A stretch of DNA of 64,000 nucleotides from Solea solea (taxonomy: Eukaryota > Chordata > Actinopteri > Pleuronectiformes > Soleidae): assembly GCF_958295425.1 (NCBI RefSeq), contig NC_081149.1, forward strand, positions 8,995,654 through 9,059,653, in the 5' to 3' direction. Of the stretch, positions 12,293-26,300 are shown piece by piece. The position numbers and the translations under genes are program-made. Under the pieces are notes generated by a model. That model ran no database searches and was not told the DNA's origin. It was given only the letters and a program-made list of their open reading frames with translations. Each line of letters opens with the position of its first letter. Position 1 is the first letter of the stretch.

Positions 12293-15200
12293 GTGATCCA
12301 TCCTTACCTTGTAGGCCTTAATGAAACGTGCGAACATGGGGAAAAACATGGAAGGCTGCGTGGTTTTGGGGTTCTCTCCGAAATACTCCACCACAGAGCC
12401 GTAAGCCTCCTGCAGCAGATGAACGCATGTATGTGTGAGCATGTGATAAGATGGTGTTTGGAGACAGGTTTGGCAGAAAGTGAGGGCTCACCTGTGCCGT
12501 CTTGCTGTCCTTGATCAGAGCTTCCAGCTGCTCACAGTTGGTTTTGATGAACTCCTTCAACACGGGACTGTCATCCTGCACCAGGAACTCCTTTTTAGTC
12601 ATTTCCATTCCTCGCTCTAATGAGCGGATGTCCTGGAGAATGCCGTCCAGGGACACTGGCAAAAAAAATAAAAAATGAAGTGAATACCTTTCCCTGATTT
12701 TCTGTATAAAACAAACTCCATGACAGGAGTGTGCATGCATGTACCGAGAGCGGCTTTGTCCACAAAGTGTAGCTCCGTGTGGAAATTGGCCAAGTCTGAG
12801 TATTTTTCCAGAATGATATTTGTGATGAAGTGCAGAAGTGTCTGTGAGCGGTCGGTTGACTTGGTCTCCAACAGCTAAAAAATACAAACATTAGATAAAG
12901 TTGATTTTGGTTATAGACTCATTTTTTCTCAAGTGAGAGAGTAAATCAAATGAGAGAAGCTACTCACGAGGTCCAGACTCTGCAGCCGAAAACCGTACGC
13001 CGCACCTCTCTTACTGCTGTTCATGTAGTTGCCAAAGGCGAGGACAATCTGTGGGTGAACACGTTAGATGTAAACACTGTGAAGAGGGCAGATTGGATCA
13101 AGAGGAAAGACTCAAACTGTACTCTGAGATGTTTGAACACACACACACACACGCAGGTTTGATAAGCCTGTGAAAGGCCGACCTCATTATACGGATGAAA
13201 CACACTGTGATGCTAAAGCCTTTTTCAGACATGAACTCCAAGTAATGTTCGCAGATTTGGGTTCGGACATGACATCACCTACAATATGACGAACACAGCA
13301 AGACATTTTCTGAGGAGGAGGAGTTCATAACAACAGGAGGATCTTTGAAGGATCATAGTAAGAGGTCAATGACACCTTGACTTAAGTGGGGAGGAGGCAG
13401 GACACGTGACCATTCACTCAATGTGGATTCTTAAGAGCTTCTCCTGTTGTGTTCTCCAGTGTCTGCAGAAGTTGCAGACACTGGCATTTACATTTTCAGG
13501 ACACCCAAGGACACCTTACATTAAAATCATAGGACATTAAAACATAGAAAAGCTATATATAAAACAATGTACAAAGAACAATAATACACTTTAGGTTGTA
13601 AGCATCTTTAAACAGATGAGTTTGAGAGTTAGTACCCAATTCCCTTAGCCATGGGCTACCAAAAAAACACGATATCAGTATTAATATGCTTTGTGTTGAG
13701 CCACATCTTTCATTTTCTGTCATGATAGAAAGTTTTTCTGATTCTAAATCTATGTTGTTATGTTTTTTCTCTACTGGATATTATATCATTTTTGTTGTCA
13801 TTGTCCAGCTGTGTGTGTGATGCTGTCTTGGCGAGGTCTCACTTGTAAACGTGAGTTAATTCCAAATGAAAAACATGCTGGTGGTTGGCAACTGAACGAC
13901 CCTCAATGGATTTCACAATCTTTTCCTGCGTTATAAAAAAAAAATAAGAGCTGTAATGCCTTTTACTCACTTCCAAAATCTTTTTCAGCTTCACCGAAGA
14001 CTTGATGGACATGGACGCAGCAATGATGGAGTTCAGTTGCTGTGGACGAAGCAAAAAACATCTGGTTAAAATCTCATTCTCCTCACCAAACCCAAACCAC
14101 AATGTATGAGACAAACTGACCGGCTGCAGGCGCTTGACAGTCTCTGGGAAGTTGCCCATGAAAGTGAGAGTCTTTATCCGCTGGCTAAGACGAGGGATCT
14201 TCCCGAAGCGTATCATAAACTGGTCCTCACTCGCCAAGTCCTCCAGTGGGCGGCCGTCTTTCTCGTAGTTCAGCAGCAGCTTCATCTCAAATTCTGATGG
14301 TATGAAGTGCTCAAGCAATTCCAGGAAGTCTAAGGACAAAGCCTGCTGGTCGTACCTGTGCAAGAAACAGTGACATAGTAATTAACACATTCATTCATTG
14401 TCACTTTATCCTCCACATGAGGGTCACTGGGTCACTGGAGCCAATCCAAGCTGGTGAGGTACACCCTGGTTTAGTAATTAACGTACGAGACAAACGATGC
14501 TGAGTAAGTTACATCAGAAAAGGTCATGAAAGAGCACGTACATCTCTATGGCAGTGCAGATATCAGATGGAGGCATCGCTCCCTTGCGGAGAGTGATGGC
14601 CAGATTCCTGGCTTTGTTTGACTCCATCAGCGAAGTCTTGCTGGGAGTCTTCTTGACTGACTTCTTCTTCACATTGGAGAAATCTGCTGAACTTCCCTGG
14701 GCCCGAGTCTTGAAGTGCTCCTCGAAGATCTCCATGTTGAGCTCCTGATAAAACAGCAAAGACGGGAAATGAAACTCTCAGAACATTCTCATCAGTACAA
14801 ATGAAAGACAGAGGAAGCATTTTCTTACCCCCAAGACCTGCTCGTCGTCCAACTCATTGAAGACGGTGCCCGTCACCTGGTTTGGTTTTAAGGCCTGCCA
14901 GTTCAACAACGGCATTTTGAACTTTGTCTGAATGGGCTTCTTGCTCTTTATACCTGAGGAAAAAGAGAGAGAAGATAACTCATCAAACAAATACTGATCC
15001 ACACCGATCATGATGTTTTCTGATTCTTTTCTCTGTCAAACTCCTCACCTGATTGAGAGTTTGGAGCTCCAGGAGGAGGAGGAGGACCAGCACCTGGTGG
15101 TGGAGGTGGAGGTGGTGGTCCAGCACCAGACAGAGGAGGTGGAGGTGGTGGTCCAGCACCAGGCAAGGGAGGTGGAGGTGGTGGTCCAAAGCAAGGAGGG

Positions 15201-18200
15201 GCAGGTTGAGGTGGTGGTCCAGCACCAGGCAAGGGAGGTGGAGGTGGTGGTCCAAAGCAAGGAGGGGCAGGTGGAGGTCCAGCACAAGGAGGGGCAGGCG
15301 GAGGTAGAGGACCTCCCCCAAGTGGAGGAGGAGGTGGAGGAGAAGCAGAAGCAGGGAGGTTGGATGCTGAATCTCCAGAGGGCTGAGTGACTGAGGACGA
15401 GGGTGGAGCTTGGATGTATTCGACCACTGTGACCGGCACAACCTGGATGTCCAGACCTCCTGAGGCACTGCGCCCGAGACGGAGCAGCCCCTTTTCCTGT
15501 AGCTCCTGGATCTTCTCCTCCAGCTCTGAGGAGGTCTGAGGGCCAGAGACGATCAGACGCTCCCTGTCCTTCTCCCGCTCCCGGTCAATCTCCCGCTCTC
15601 TTTCTCTTTGCTGCAGAGCACTGACCTGAGAACAGGAATCTCGCAGGCTTTCCTGTGAGATAAAAACAAAACATAAAGCTGCTGTCAGTGAAATTGTTAA
15701 GGTCAAATTCACGTTAAATAGCTGTAAAGCTCTATAGTCCAACAACTATCACTAATCTAGAGTGTTTCAGTCTTAAGAGAAGGATGTCGTAATGCAACAT
15801 TACAGACGCAAACTACTCTAAAAAACACAAGTCTCTCAATCTCAGGGTTCTGACAGTAAGGGAAAACTTTTTGAGTCAGTAAATGATGTTCCCACTTAGA
15901 GAAAAATAGCAGCACCATGAGTGGACACCACAAATGTGTCCATCCATCAAATAACCTTTGAGATATTTCAGTCAGGGCCAAAGTGGTTTCCTGGCTAACA
16001 GTCAGACTGCATCCTTTAACTTTTAGAATAAAGTGAGTTTGACCGTTTGACCTCATTATAACCGCAGACAGACAGACACACACACACACACACTCCTTCC
16101 TGTCTAGTTGTTCCAATTAAGCACTGTACAACTCACACAGCAGCACTCACTTTGAGCAGCTCCGTCTCTTTGGTCGCCTGCATGAGCTGAGCCTCGAGCA
16201 CAGATATTCGCTCCGTCGTCTGATTTTCAATCTCCTGAAGCCGAGTGCTCAGCTGCAACACAAGGAAATCGTTGATTTAGCATCACAACATTGGAGATGT
16301 TGCCCCCCCCCCCGGAGATTCTCCCTTTCTCTTTAGTTTCACCTGAACGTTGTGTTCCTGCAGATCGTCCACGTGATCCAGAACCCCTCCTCTGTTCTCA
16401 GCATCCTCCAGCAGAGCGCCCACATCTAACACGTTGTCGAGGTAGGCCTGGATCTGGACCTGCAGCTTCTCACTCTCTGTTTCTTTCAGACTCTGACACA
16501 AAAAGGGTGTACAGTCCACAATAATTTACATTAGATTTGAAATAGTATATAAGGTATTTGTTGCATGCTTACAGAACAATATACCTACTGAATTTGAGCG
16601 GTACAATTCATACTGTTGACAGTCTGTGTTTCAAGTTTGTTAACACTTTATATAAGCTATTTAAAGGTCCAGTGAGTGACATTTAGGAGGTTTTATCGGC
16701 ATAAATTGAATATAGTACACATAAGTATGTTTGTATTAGGGTATATTTGTATTAATATAAAAATAATAAATTGTATTGACCAGTGGGAATGTGTGTAATC
16801 ACTCCAAGCTCAAATTACATGCTGTTTTTTCTCAGTGAACATGCTAATCTCTTCTTCATCTGCTCTATTTTTGCCGGAAATGTGACATTTTTGGCACAAC
16901 ACTATGTGGCACACTCATCTTTTACCTGTAGGACCTGACTTGCCATGTATCTACAGTGGCCTGTATGAAGAAACCAGTGCATTTTACATTTTAAATGGGA
17001 ATATTATGATATAAACGAAGAAGAAAAACATCCTTCCAGCTTTGCAAAGGTCACTGTAGTTCCCTGACATGCTTGGAAAAGGGAGGAGTGACTTTGTTGC
17101 TGTCTGGTCATTAGATGAGATGATTCATTCTTACACACTTTATATTTAGATTTATATATAGATCTATTTATTTAGATATCTGTAAACTGAGCTGTATGAA
17201 GTCATCAAAAATACATCTTAGATCTGTAAGACAAGTTCAGAAATTCCCCCCACAACCAGAAAAGATTTAGAAAAGATAAGATGTCGTGTGATAGGAGCTT
17301 ATCGTGTTGTATTCAGGTAAAAATAAAGGGAAACAAGTGTGTGACATCTGACAGAATGAGGAAGAGTATGGGCAGAAAAAAGCGACCTGCGAGACACCAA
17401 GGTTTCTGTAAAGTCACCGGATGACACGAACATTTTGAAATGCTGTGGTGGGGAAAAAACAGCATTCTTTATATGGACTTCAATGTTTGTTTCTTAAAAA
17501 TGACTTAGTGATCATCTCCTTATTTACACCACCAGACGTCACAGAGTTTCATTGGTTTGAGTATTTGTTTCCTTTCATAAAACATAGTTCAATGATTTCA
17601 GTTTCTTAAATGTAAATGTGTTTTAGTTCCTTTCCTCTTCTATGACAGTAAACTGAATATCTTTGTTTTGGGGATGAAAATGACATTCATTCTTTTTGGT
17701 CTACACTGACTGGAGGGAAATGACTGGCTCTTTCACTTTTAATTTTCAGTTCTTACTTTATATTTTAGCCTTCACTGTCACTTCAAACTGTATAACATAT
17801 GTACCTTTAAATAAATATTGTTATTCAATCTTATTAATGTATGTATTTTATCTTTTCCGTCTATTTAACCAATGTGAGAAGTCACATCATGAGTCATTTT
17901 ACATTGCACATTCACACTGTCTATATGAATTCCAGCTATTTTGGTCTTATAGGTAAATGATGGTTGACGCTGACCATTTATTGTACGTTTACTGACCTCT
18001 AGGTACTTGTCAAGTCCCAGGTGAGTGAACCCGTACTGTAGATGGACACGGAAGTTCATGTTTTCCACTGAATGAACCACAATGTTTATGAACTGCATGC
18101 AGGCCACCTGGAAACAGACACAACACAGTATCACACAGTTTGAATCCACACCTCAACAGATTATTTAATAACTAATGTATGTGTATCTGTCAACCAAATA

Positions 18201-20337
18201 TGGATATACTTTAATTATACAGTACTTTTCAAATGATTCATATGTAATTCAAAGTATATAACACCATAACCATAAATGGCAAACTCACCATGAAGTCAAT
18301 GTTGCTGTCGTCGTGGATGAAGTACTCCATCAGCTTCTCAAAGCGGTTCTTTTCCTTGCTCACCTTCGGAAAAAAGACGTTATTTTATTCATTATTTTTA
18401 CTTGAATAACTTCTGTGAATGCATTTCAACCGTTGCCCACAAGGGGAAGTAGGAGGACAAGACAAGTCCATTTCTGACGTTTTAATTTGCCATTTCCCAA
18501 CTCAGGGATGTTTTAAATGTCAAAACTGAGGAAACTTCTGTTTGCTTTATATCTACTAAGATTTAGCTGAATTTACTTAATTTTGAGAAGTTTTTTTTTT
18601 ATAACTAGCAAGGTTGTTGTTTTTCTAAGTTAAGGGTCAAAAAGCAAAGTGTTCTATAAATAAAAAAATAGTTCAACTCTGAACTCTTGAACGTAACAGC
18701 TTAATGACAAAACTCATATTTACGAGCTCTTGCTGCCCAGCTGCAGCACCAACAAGAGCCACTAGGAGGGCCATCGCAGCCCTTACTTAAGTAGTCACTG
18801 ATCAAGTGACTACTTAAGTAAGGTTAACTAAAATATTCTTAACTCTCCTCTATACTTTTAATAAAACAGACATGACTGCTCTATTTCTGTGCACATGATG
18901 ATGTGCCAAACGATTAGCACGGCGCATGTGAGGGGTGGATTGAGTCACAGGGTGAGTAATGCAGGAGGGGAAGTCTGAAACAAATGTACGACACTCGGAG
19001 TTAAATGAGGCCATCACTGTGTGGTGGAACTCACCACCACCACCCACTGCCTTCCACCCAATAACACAGCTCGTCGTAGCACTTCAACACACAGGATGTG
19101 AGCAGAGTCCGAAATAGTGAATGATACTAAAGCTTAAAAAAGCCTTGGTACCCCTCTCAAAAAAGGTTTTGACCAGATGAGAAGAATAATAACAAGGATC
19201 TGCATTAAACCAGTGGATCTCAAACTGTTTATACCAAGTAAATATTGAGCTGCTGAACACCATCATCATTTAAATAAGTGGTGTAAAAAGGTCGAGCAAA
19301 GTCAGCTACTGACTTTTCACAGGAGGCAGATTTATTCCCAATAAGATAATTAGCTCTCTCATCATCCTCCTCTTCCTCACATATACCTCACACACTGGTA
19401 TATTGAAATTACAGTAGATTAAGATGTGAGTGAGAGATAAGGGGACTATTATTTTTTGGTCATTTGTTTTATTTTCTATGCACTCCAGCCACATACCCAG
19501 GTATATACATATATAATACAGTATTTTCTATTTTCCTCCATTTTGCTACGTGAGCTACTTGTACCACCAGAAGAAGCTCCCACAGTTTGAGAACTGTGGC
19601 ATTAAATTATAGGTATAAGATAAGATAAGTCCGTTATTAGTCCCACATTGGGGAAATTTGCAGTGTCACAGCAGCAAAGACAGTAACGATAGAGGTAATA
19701 AGTAATACACGTGCATTTATATATATATATATATATGTATATATACTGTATATATATATATATATAATAAGACTATAAAAAAGGTACAAAAAATATAATA
19801 TATGGCTGAAAGCAGAGAGGAAGCTGATGACAGACTGTGACACTCTCTCTCTCTCTTTGTTGGTGGATATTGAACATATGTAATATTTTTACAGTATGTT
19901 ATAGCAGACACACACTTTCATTTTCAATCTCAGCCTCTTACTGACGCTTACTGATGAAAAATGAAACCAAAAGGGTTCAGTGTTATTAATAATAATAACA
20001 ATAACAATAACAATAATAATGATAATAATAATAATAATAATAATAATAATAGTAATAATAATAATAATAACATAGTATGTGTTTGTCCATGAACACCGGG
20101 TCATAATTTTCAGAGAATATCCTGCAATATTTTTTAAGTGGGATTGCGAAAAGGAAGTTTTATATGCCTGTTCGTCACTGTCATTTCACCTTCCAGCTCA
20201 CCTCTCTGAAGTTGTCAAAAGCAGACAGAATGATGTCGTGTCCTCCTCTGACCAGACACACGGCGGCCAGCAGCTCCAGCACCAGAGCTTTGGTTCTGTC
20301 ACAGCAGAAGAGAACACAGTGCTGATGAGTGTGGATT

Positions 20338-20369
<32 letters not shown>

Positions 20370-23300
20370 TCATCACACAAAACCCACTCACCTGGGGTTC
20401 TTGCTGTTCAGACTGAGGGTGATCTCGTTCACACAGCGTGGGTGTGTCATCACCTGGTTAAAGCCAGACTGAAAGTAGAGGGGAGATAAAAACAGATCTG
20501 TTATGGTTAAATGTGTTCGGTTTGATGAAAAACTGAAGCAGCAGCGGAAAACTGTGCAATTATATCAACGAAGCGAGACGCAGACGTTTTGTTTAAGACT
20601 CTACCTGGTAGTTCATGATGGCTCGCAGACACATGATGCACACATGCACGTCATCTCTCTGGTGGGACGAGTGGGGCTTTTTGTGCATCTTGTTCACCAG
20701 AGTGGAGCTGATCCTGTAGAAGGAGGACAAATGAAGGGACACTTGATTGGACAGTTACTGTATGTGTATGTACAGAGGGTTTAGAGCTCAAACTCTTGGG
20801 GGACCTGGGGACCACTGAGCATCTAAGTCTGGTCAGGAAGGGGCCGGACAAGTGAAAAAAGTAAAAAAAATATATATATTTATATCATGATATTCCATCA
20901 TAAAAACAATATTAGTGATGATAAAAACAGAATTATTATTATTTTATTTTTTTAAATTTCCAAATAAAAGTGTTCGTTTTGATATAGAATGCTACTGTTA
21001 CCATGATTAATCAACTAATTTTATTATGTTAAAAAGTTTATCGATTAATTATATGTAAGGCTTGTAGTTTCTGTGTATTTTACGCGTATCTCGCTTGATA
21101 GATATTTTTATAAGAGCATTTGTGTTGCTTATGAACAGAATAAAGTGAAGAGAGGTGACCATCAGTTCAACTCGTGTGACAAAACGTCATTTTCACCTCT
21201 GCGGTTCTACGACAGCACACTTCTCCCTCGCATGAGTCAGTTTTGTTGACAATATGAACGAGTGAATGAGGTTAAAGTTCCTCTTTAACAGGACTTCATC
21301 ATTTGTAGTGCGTGCGTTAATTAATTAGCCAATTTTGACTTGAAAAAGGTTTGCTTCTGCTTTTTAATTCGGAGAACTGCACTGTAACTTCAGTTTAATA
21401 TCTGAAAGTTTTGTTCCTTAATTAAATGTTCATTGTCTTTAATTTAGCACTTACATTTTAAAATATATATCTATATCTTCCATATATATTATGGAACGAT
21501 TCAGTTTGATTTGCTACAATTTGAATGGGTTTGAATCAATTTGAGAAAATAAAATTCTTTGTTTAATGTAGGCTCATTTTTTCAAATCACTAAAAGTATC
21601 ACTGCTTACTTTTAGTAGATATTTCAAAATTATTATTTTTCCACCATTTTATGACATCTTCAGAACGACTAATGTGCGATTGTGTTTATTGCTTAAAAAC
21701 AGACAGAAACTATTTGTGATTATTTTATTTTCATAATCGACTCATCTGTCGGTTTGAAAACAATCAAAATAGTTGACATTCAATTTAGTAATCGATTAAT
21801 AATTGAATAACCGTTGCAGCTCTATTCGAGAGACAGACCATGTGTGTTGTTTACATTTCTGCTCCATTTCTATTTAGTTAAAGCACATTTGTGGATCATT
21901 TGTCCACACAATTATCATTTGTTGCTAGTATATTTGATCAAATGAGGGAAATCATTTCCTATTCCTCGGGCTTCTTACCTCACAGTGAGAGCACGAGCAG
22001 CTCTGGTCATCCCGTGTGAATGTGAGCTGCTGGTGCTGGAGCTCTTGGTCAAATCTTCCATCGACCTCTCCGGTCGTCCTCTGTCGGACAGGGTGACGCC
22101 ATTTTCAACACTACTCTCCACATCGAACCTACAGAGGGGACAGAAACACATCTAGTAAACATCTACTGCGGTGACGGAATTATTGGACTGTAAAAGCCCT
22201 GAATATGTGACTCACGAGGCATGGCTTTGTGCGTAGGACAGATATTCCACCAGAACATCCAGACCATTGTTCTGTTCATCGAGAAACTCCTGAGCCCATC
22301 TACGCAAAGAAACCAAAGAAAATTTTACTTACAAACACACTGTACAACACACAGAAAAAAACAGAAGACTGAACTGTTGAATTCATAATATTTATCATTT
22401 AAAGGTCCAGTCTGTAAAGTTTAGGTGAAAGTATTTATATTTTTCTGGAAAAATAAGACTAAAATCACCACCAACATGTTTTTACAGTAGCCCACAAAGG
22501 ACAAACTAAACATCTTGTGAGTTTTGATGCTAACTGGAGGCTACATAGTGTCTCCAATGCACTTGGATGAAGAAAAGCGGGGTAGAGTAAATGTAACAAA
22601 ATTTGACTCATTATTATATAGAGCAAAAAATTTTGGAACTAAAAACTGAGGCTCGGAAATTGCTCACAGACAATATTTAGAATTATTGTTCACTATTTCT
22701 GGCTGAAAGAAGTTTAAAAACTTGTTTTACTTTAAAATAGGAGCTAAAATCTATCTTTATTTATCTGAAATTCATCATGTTCATTATCAATATCATTGGA
22801 TTTAAACTCTTTTTGGCCATTTTTGTCTCCGCATTGAAAATACAAATGTGAATAATGCTGTTGTATGTGTTCCTTCAAAGACTACATTTATTTTTGAATA
22901 ATAGAAGCATTAACCCCTAGTAACCCTTGGTAATTTGGTGTGGGAATAATACAATAACTCCTCATATGTATTGAGGGAGTTTATAGTTCACATATTCAGG
23001 CTTTAGAAAATGTGTTTTTTATGTGTTGTTGAATCAAAGTTATGATTCCTTTTTTTATTGTATTTTACGGGAGTAGCAATAATTGTGCAGAAGTCATCAA
23101 ATGGACTGTTTTTATACTTGATTTTTATTGATAGAAATGAGCCAAGTGAACTTTGAAAGGTGACATATTTCCAAATTTAACAAATTTAACCAGATTTCTA
23201 TGAAACACATAGCCTCTCGCTTTAACATAGTAAGGGAAAAACAGCATCCTAAATGCTATGTGTTCTAAGGGTTAAGTGCCTTATTAAAAACTACTTAAAT

Positions 23301-26300
23301 CATTAAGTAAGACTCATCATCTCAACTAAACCAGCTCACCCAATGTGATTGGTGCGCAGGGAAATCTCCAGATCTTTAAGAACCTGAGTGGCATCTTGGA
23401 TCCTCTTCTTCCCCTGAACAAGAAAAAGGTTTAATGATAAGATTTTAGATTCGAAAACTAAACTGAGTCCATGATGAATGGTGCGGTGTGACGCTGACCC
23501 TTCGAGAAACGCCTCCTTGATCCTGGTAAAAGCTCCTGATCTTGGTCAGGTAAGTGGACGGAGGACTCTTCACCTGGAAACGCTCCTGGGGAACAAACAT
23601 TTGCAGATGAGTCACTTTTTGCAGTTCATTTTTTGTTCATCATCAACCCCAAAACTGCTGTTGACAGGTTATTATTTAAATAGAGCGGACGTCAATGTCT
23701 TTCCGTCGCCATGCCAACACCTCAGACAGTCGCCACCACAGAAGCTGTGGTTTTTCTCACACAGCAATCAGCAGTGTGTCTGTATCACCCACTTTGAGTG
23801 TTTTTTTACATATCTTCCATCAAACGCTCTCACCTGATCACAGACCAGTTCCCACTTCTTCTCATTGTCGTATTGACTCAACAGCTTCAGTTTGTCGGGA
23901 GGCAAATTCATGTGGCTCTGAAAGGGTTAAAGGAAAATAACACATTGATTCAACACAAGGAATCTATAGATTTATATAAAAAAAATATAAAGCAAACAAG
24001 AAGATAAATGTAAGATTAACAATGTATTTATGTCATACACTATGTGTACAGCGTATGCTGTATATAATTCTTTGTCTTTCTAACTGATGCAACAATATTA
24101 AAGTCTTCAAAACCACAAATGCACTTTCGGTATAAAGCAAAAGGGTGTTCACTACCTGCGACCGGAAGCACAGATGACTCACTGTTTATCTGTTTATATG
24201 CATGTGTCGATTGGTTGCTAATGGATACTGTGTTCCGTTGCATATTCAAATTTATTAAAATGTAATTTCCTTTCATTTATCACTTTTAAATCTTCCTGAT
24301 TTGACTTGAATTTCGAAATTGTCTTATCTAAATCTTGTTATTGTCCCATAATTTATTTGATTTCACTGCAGCCCATGGCGCCCCTGTAGTAAAATAGGAA
24401 TTTTAAAAGATCTAAGGATAAAGATTGTCATATACGAGTAAGAAATTATTCTTAAATTGCTTCCTTTACTAAAGATGTTTAAACAAAGTACATGATAAAT
24501 TAAGAACATTGACTTCTTTCTTGGTATCTACCGTGGATACAAACCTTCACACTTTTATTAAATTTAAATGATTATTTTTTTTGACATTTTTTACATGTAG
24601 TGCCTTTTCCAACACAATCTGTATATAATCCTCTTAGCTGTGTGGAGGATGGAGAACAGATGAAGAACATCTGCCACCACTTTTACAGCTCATACTTTCA
24701 CTTTGAGATGTCACATTGACACACCTTGTATGAGTATTACTCTGAAATTCAACTGACAATTAAGAACTGAAATCAACATTTTCCAGTTCCGTATTGTAAA
24801 TAACATATAAAAATAAAATTATGATTAATTTATTAAACATACAGTATGTATCGGAATTATCTGCACTTTTCATACATAAAGGCAGATTAAGGCTACAAAC
24901 ACTTAAAAACAGCGCAGAAAGAGATATAATAAGATTTAAAAAAGTACTGAGGTAAAAATTACAACCAAATGTTAATTAGTTTTATTGCAACAGTCAATTA
25001 CAACAAATTGTTAAATGGTAACTAAACCTTTGTCTTCTGACACAAACTCCACCCAATGTCTAATTTTGAAAAATGAGGAGGGGGAGTGGGGAGCAGTGCA
25101 GGGGGCGTGGTCTGGAAGAGACAACGCTGATGTATATTTAAAAAAAGGATGAGGAGTCAGGGACAACGAGAGTGCACCAAGAAAGCACTGGCAAAATTTG
25201 AACGCTTGTGTTGTTTGACCAGAGAGGCAGAAGATACTTTTACCACAACATTTATAATTTCTATACTATACACTAAACTGTGAAGATTTGCACCTGGATA
25301 CACATACATATAAACTGTTTTGGTTTATGAGAAGAAGAAAATTAAGGAGACTGAAAAGTAAAATGAAATATAACAATTTAAGTAATAAAAAAGGTCCAAT
25401 AAGCAATTAAGTTAAATAGAATAACAGTTATAAAAATAGTTATAAATGTGTGAGTAACAACTATTTGCTCTTGTCTATTTCAAATTTATATTTTTAATGC
25501 TAAAATGTAATTATTACTGTAATCCAGGATTTTTTTAAATTTACTGTTATAACTTCATGAAAATTTAAAATTGTAGTTATTTACTTGCGTTCCTGAACAG
25601 AAAAATCTATTTAAGTGGTTGAATGTTATGCTTGATTCATTTCTGACTTCTCAGAGAAGAAGAAGCCCAGTGAGCCGGCTCACAATTTGGTTATGAAGAG
25701 GTGAATTCAGTTTGTTTGTTTATGTAGTTCTAAACAAGTTTTTGAAAGATTCATAAAATATTTATCTTTTTTTCAGTTTTATCTCATTTTTTTCGTCGGT
25801 TTTATGACAGATGGTCTAGTAAATGTAAGCACTGTATATAAAAATGTGAAATATTCACTAAATAAAAACAACTGTAACAAGAGATAAGAACAAAAATGAT
25901 ATAATCACGTTGCGTCTTATAGGCCTGCAATTATCCTCAGGATTTCAACATTTCAACTTTTACTGATCTTAAATCTAACAGAGAGCACTCAAGCAGAGGG
26001 TTGTCATTTCTTTTTCACACTTCTTTACACAAAAAGGAGAAGTAATAACGGAAATGGCTCTGTCGCTTTGCTGCTGGGGACTTTGCAGGTTCAGTCGTTG
26101 GCGAGGCCAGGGTGGGGTCTCACTGCGGGTTTCGTGATACCACATTTATGCCATAATGTGAACACGGTATGGTAATATTATGTCCATGAAGCACATCGAA
26201 TACAAAAAACGAAATGAAGAAGGAAGTCCAGCCTTTGTTTCCTTGCAGCACGAGATGTTGAAGAAATCAAAAGTTTCTCTGACATTTAGATCGGAGATAT

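Larger units (their letters stand above)
12096..14953 (-). other. fmnl1: fmnl1 coding exons 15-23 (FH2 domain)
   Basis: Exons: 14953-14829, 14744-14542, 14355-14121, 14039-13971, 13048-12968, 12874-12745, 12655-12492, 12409-12308, 12191-12096. The FH2 lasso is recognisable from [20 protein letters not shown], in which the conserved Trp of the lasso is present. The post/knob region follows ([40 protein letters not shown]). The last exon is a charged helix ([19 protein letters not shown]). FH2 dimers cap and move with actin barbed ends. Confidence 0.95.
16343..22128 (-). other. fmnl1: fmnl1 coding exons 6-12 (GBD/FH3)
   Basis: Exons: 22128-21979, 20713-20605, 20468-20392, 20295-20202, 18363-18289, 18107-17997, 16492-16343. 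Recognisable segments are a serine-rich linker ([18 protein letters not shown]), [59 protein letters not shown] and [20 protein letters not shown]. This is the regulatory half that binds the GTPase and, in the inactive state, the C-terminal DAD. Confidence 0.94.

Noticed and set aside
12318..12887. 189-codon - strand ORF spanning several fmnl1 exons
   Set aside because: It reads through introns. True exons within it (12492-12655, 12308-12409) are bounded by clear GT-AG sites and agree with FH2 homology.
15010..15390. 126-codon + strand ORF, Val/Glu-rich
   Set aside because: It is the antisense shadow of the proline-rich FH1 exon of fmnl1. The repeated peptide only mirrors the minisatellite.
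20198..20380. ORF encoded by (GA)n and its surroundings
   Set aside because: The Ser/Leu run is a microsatellite translation. The coding exon here is 20202-20295 in another frame.
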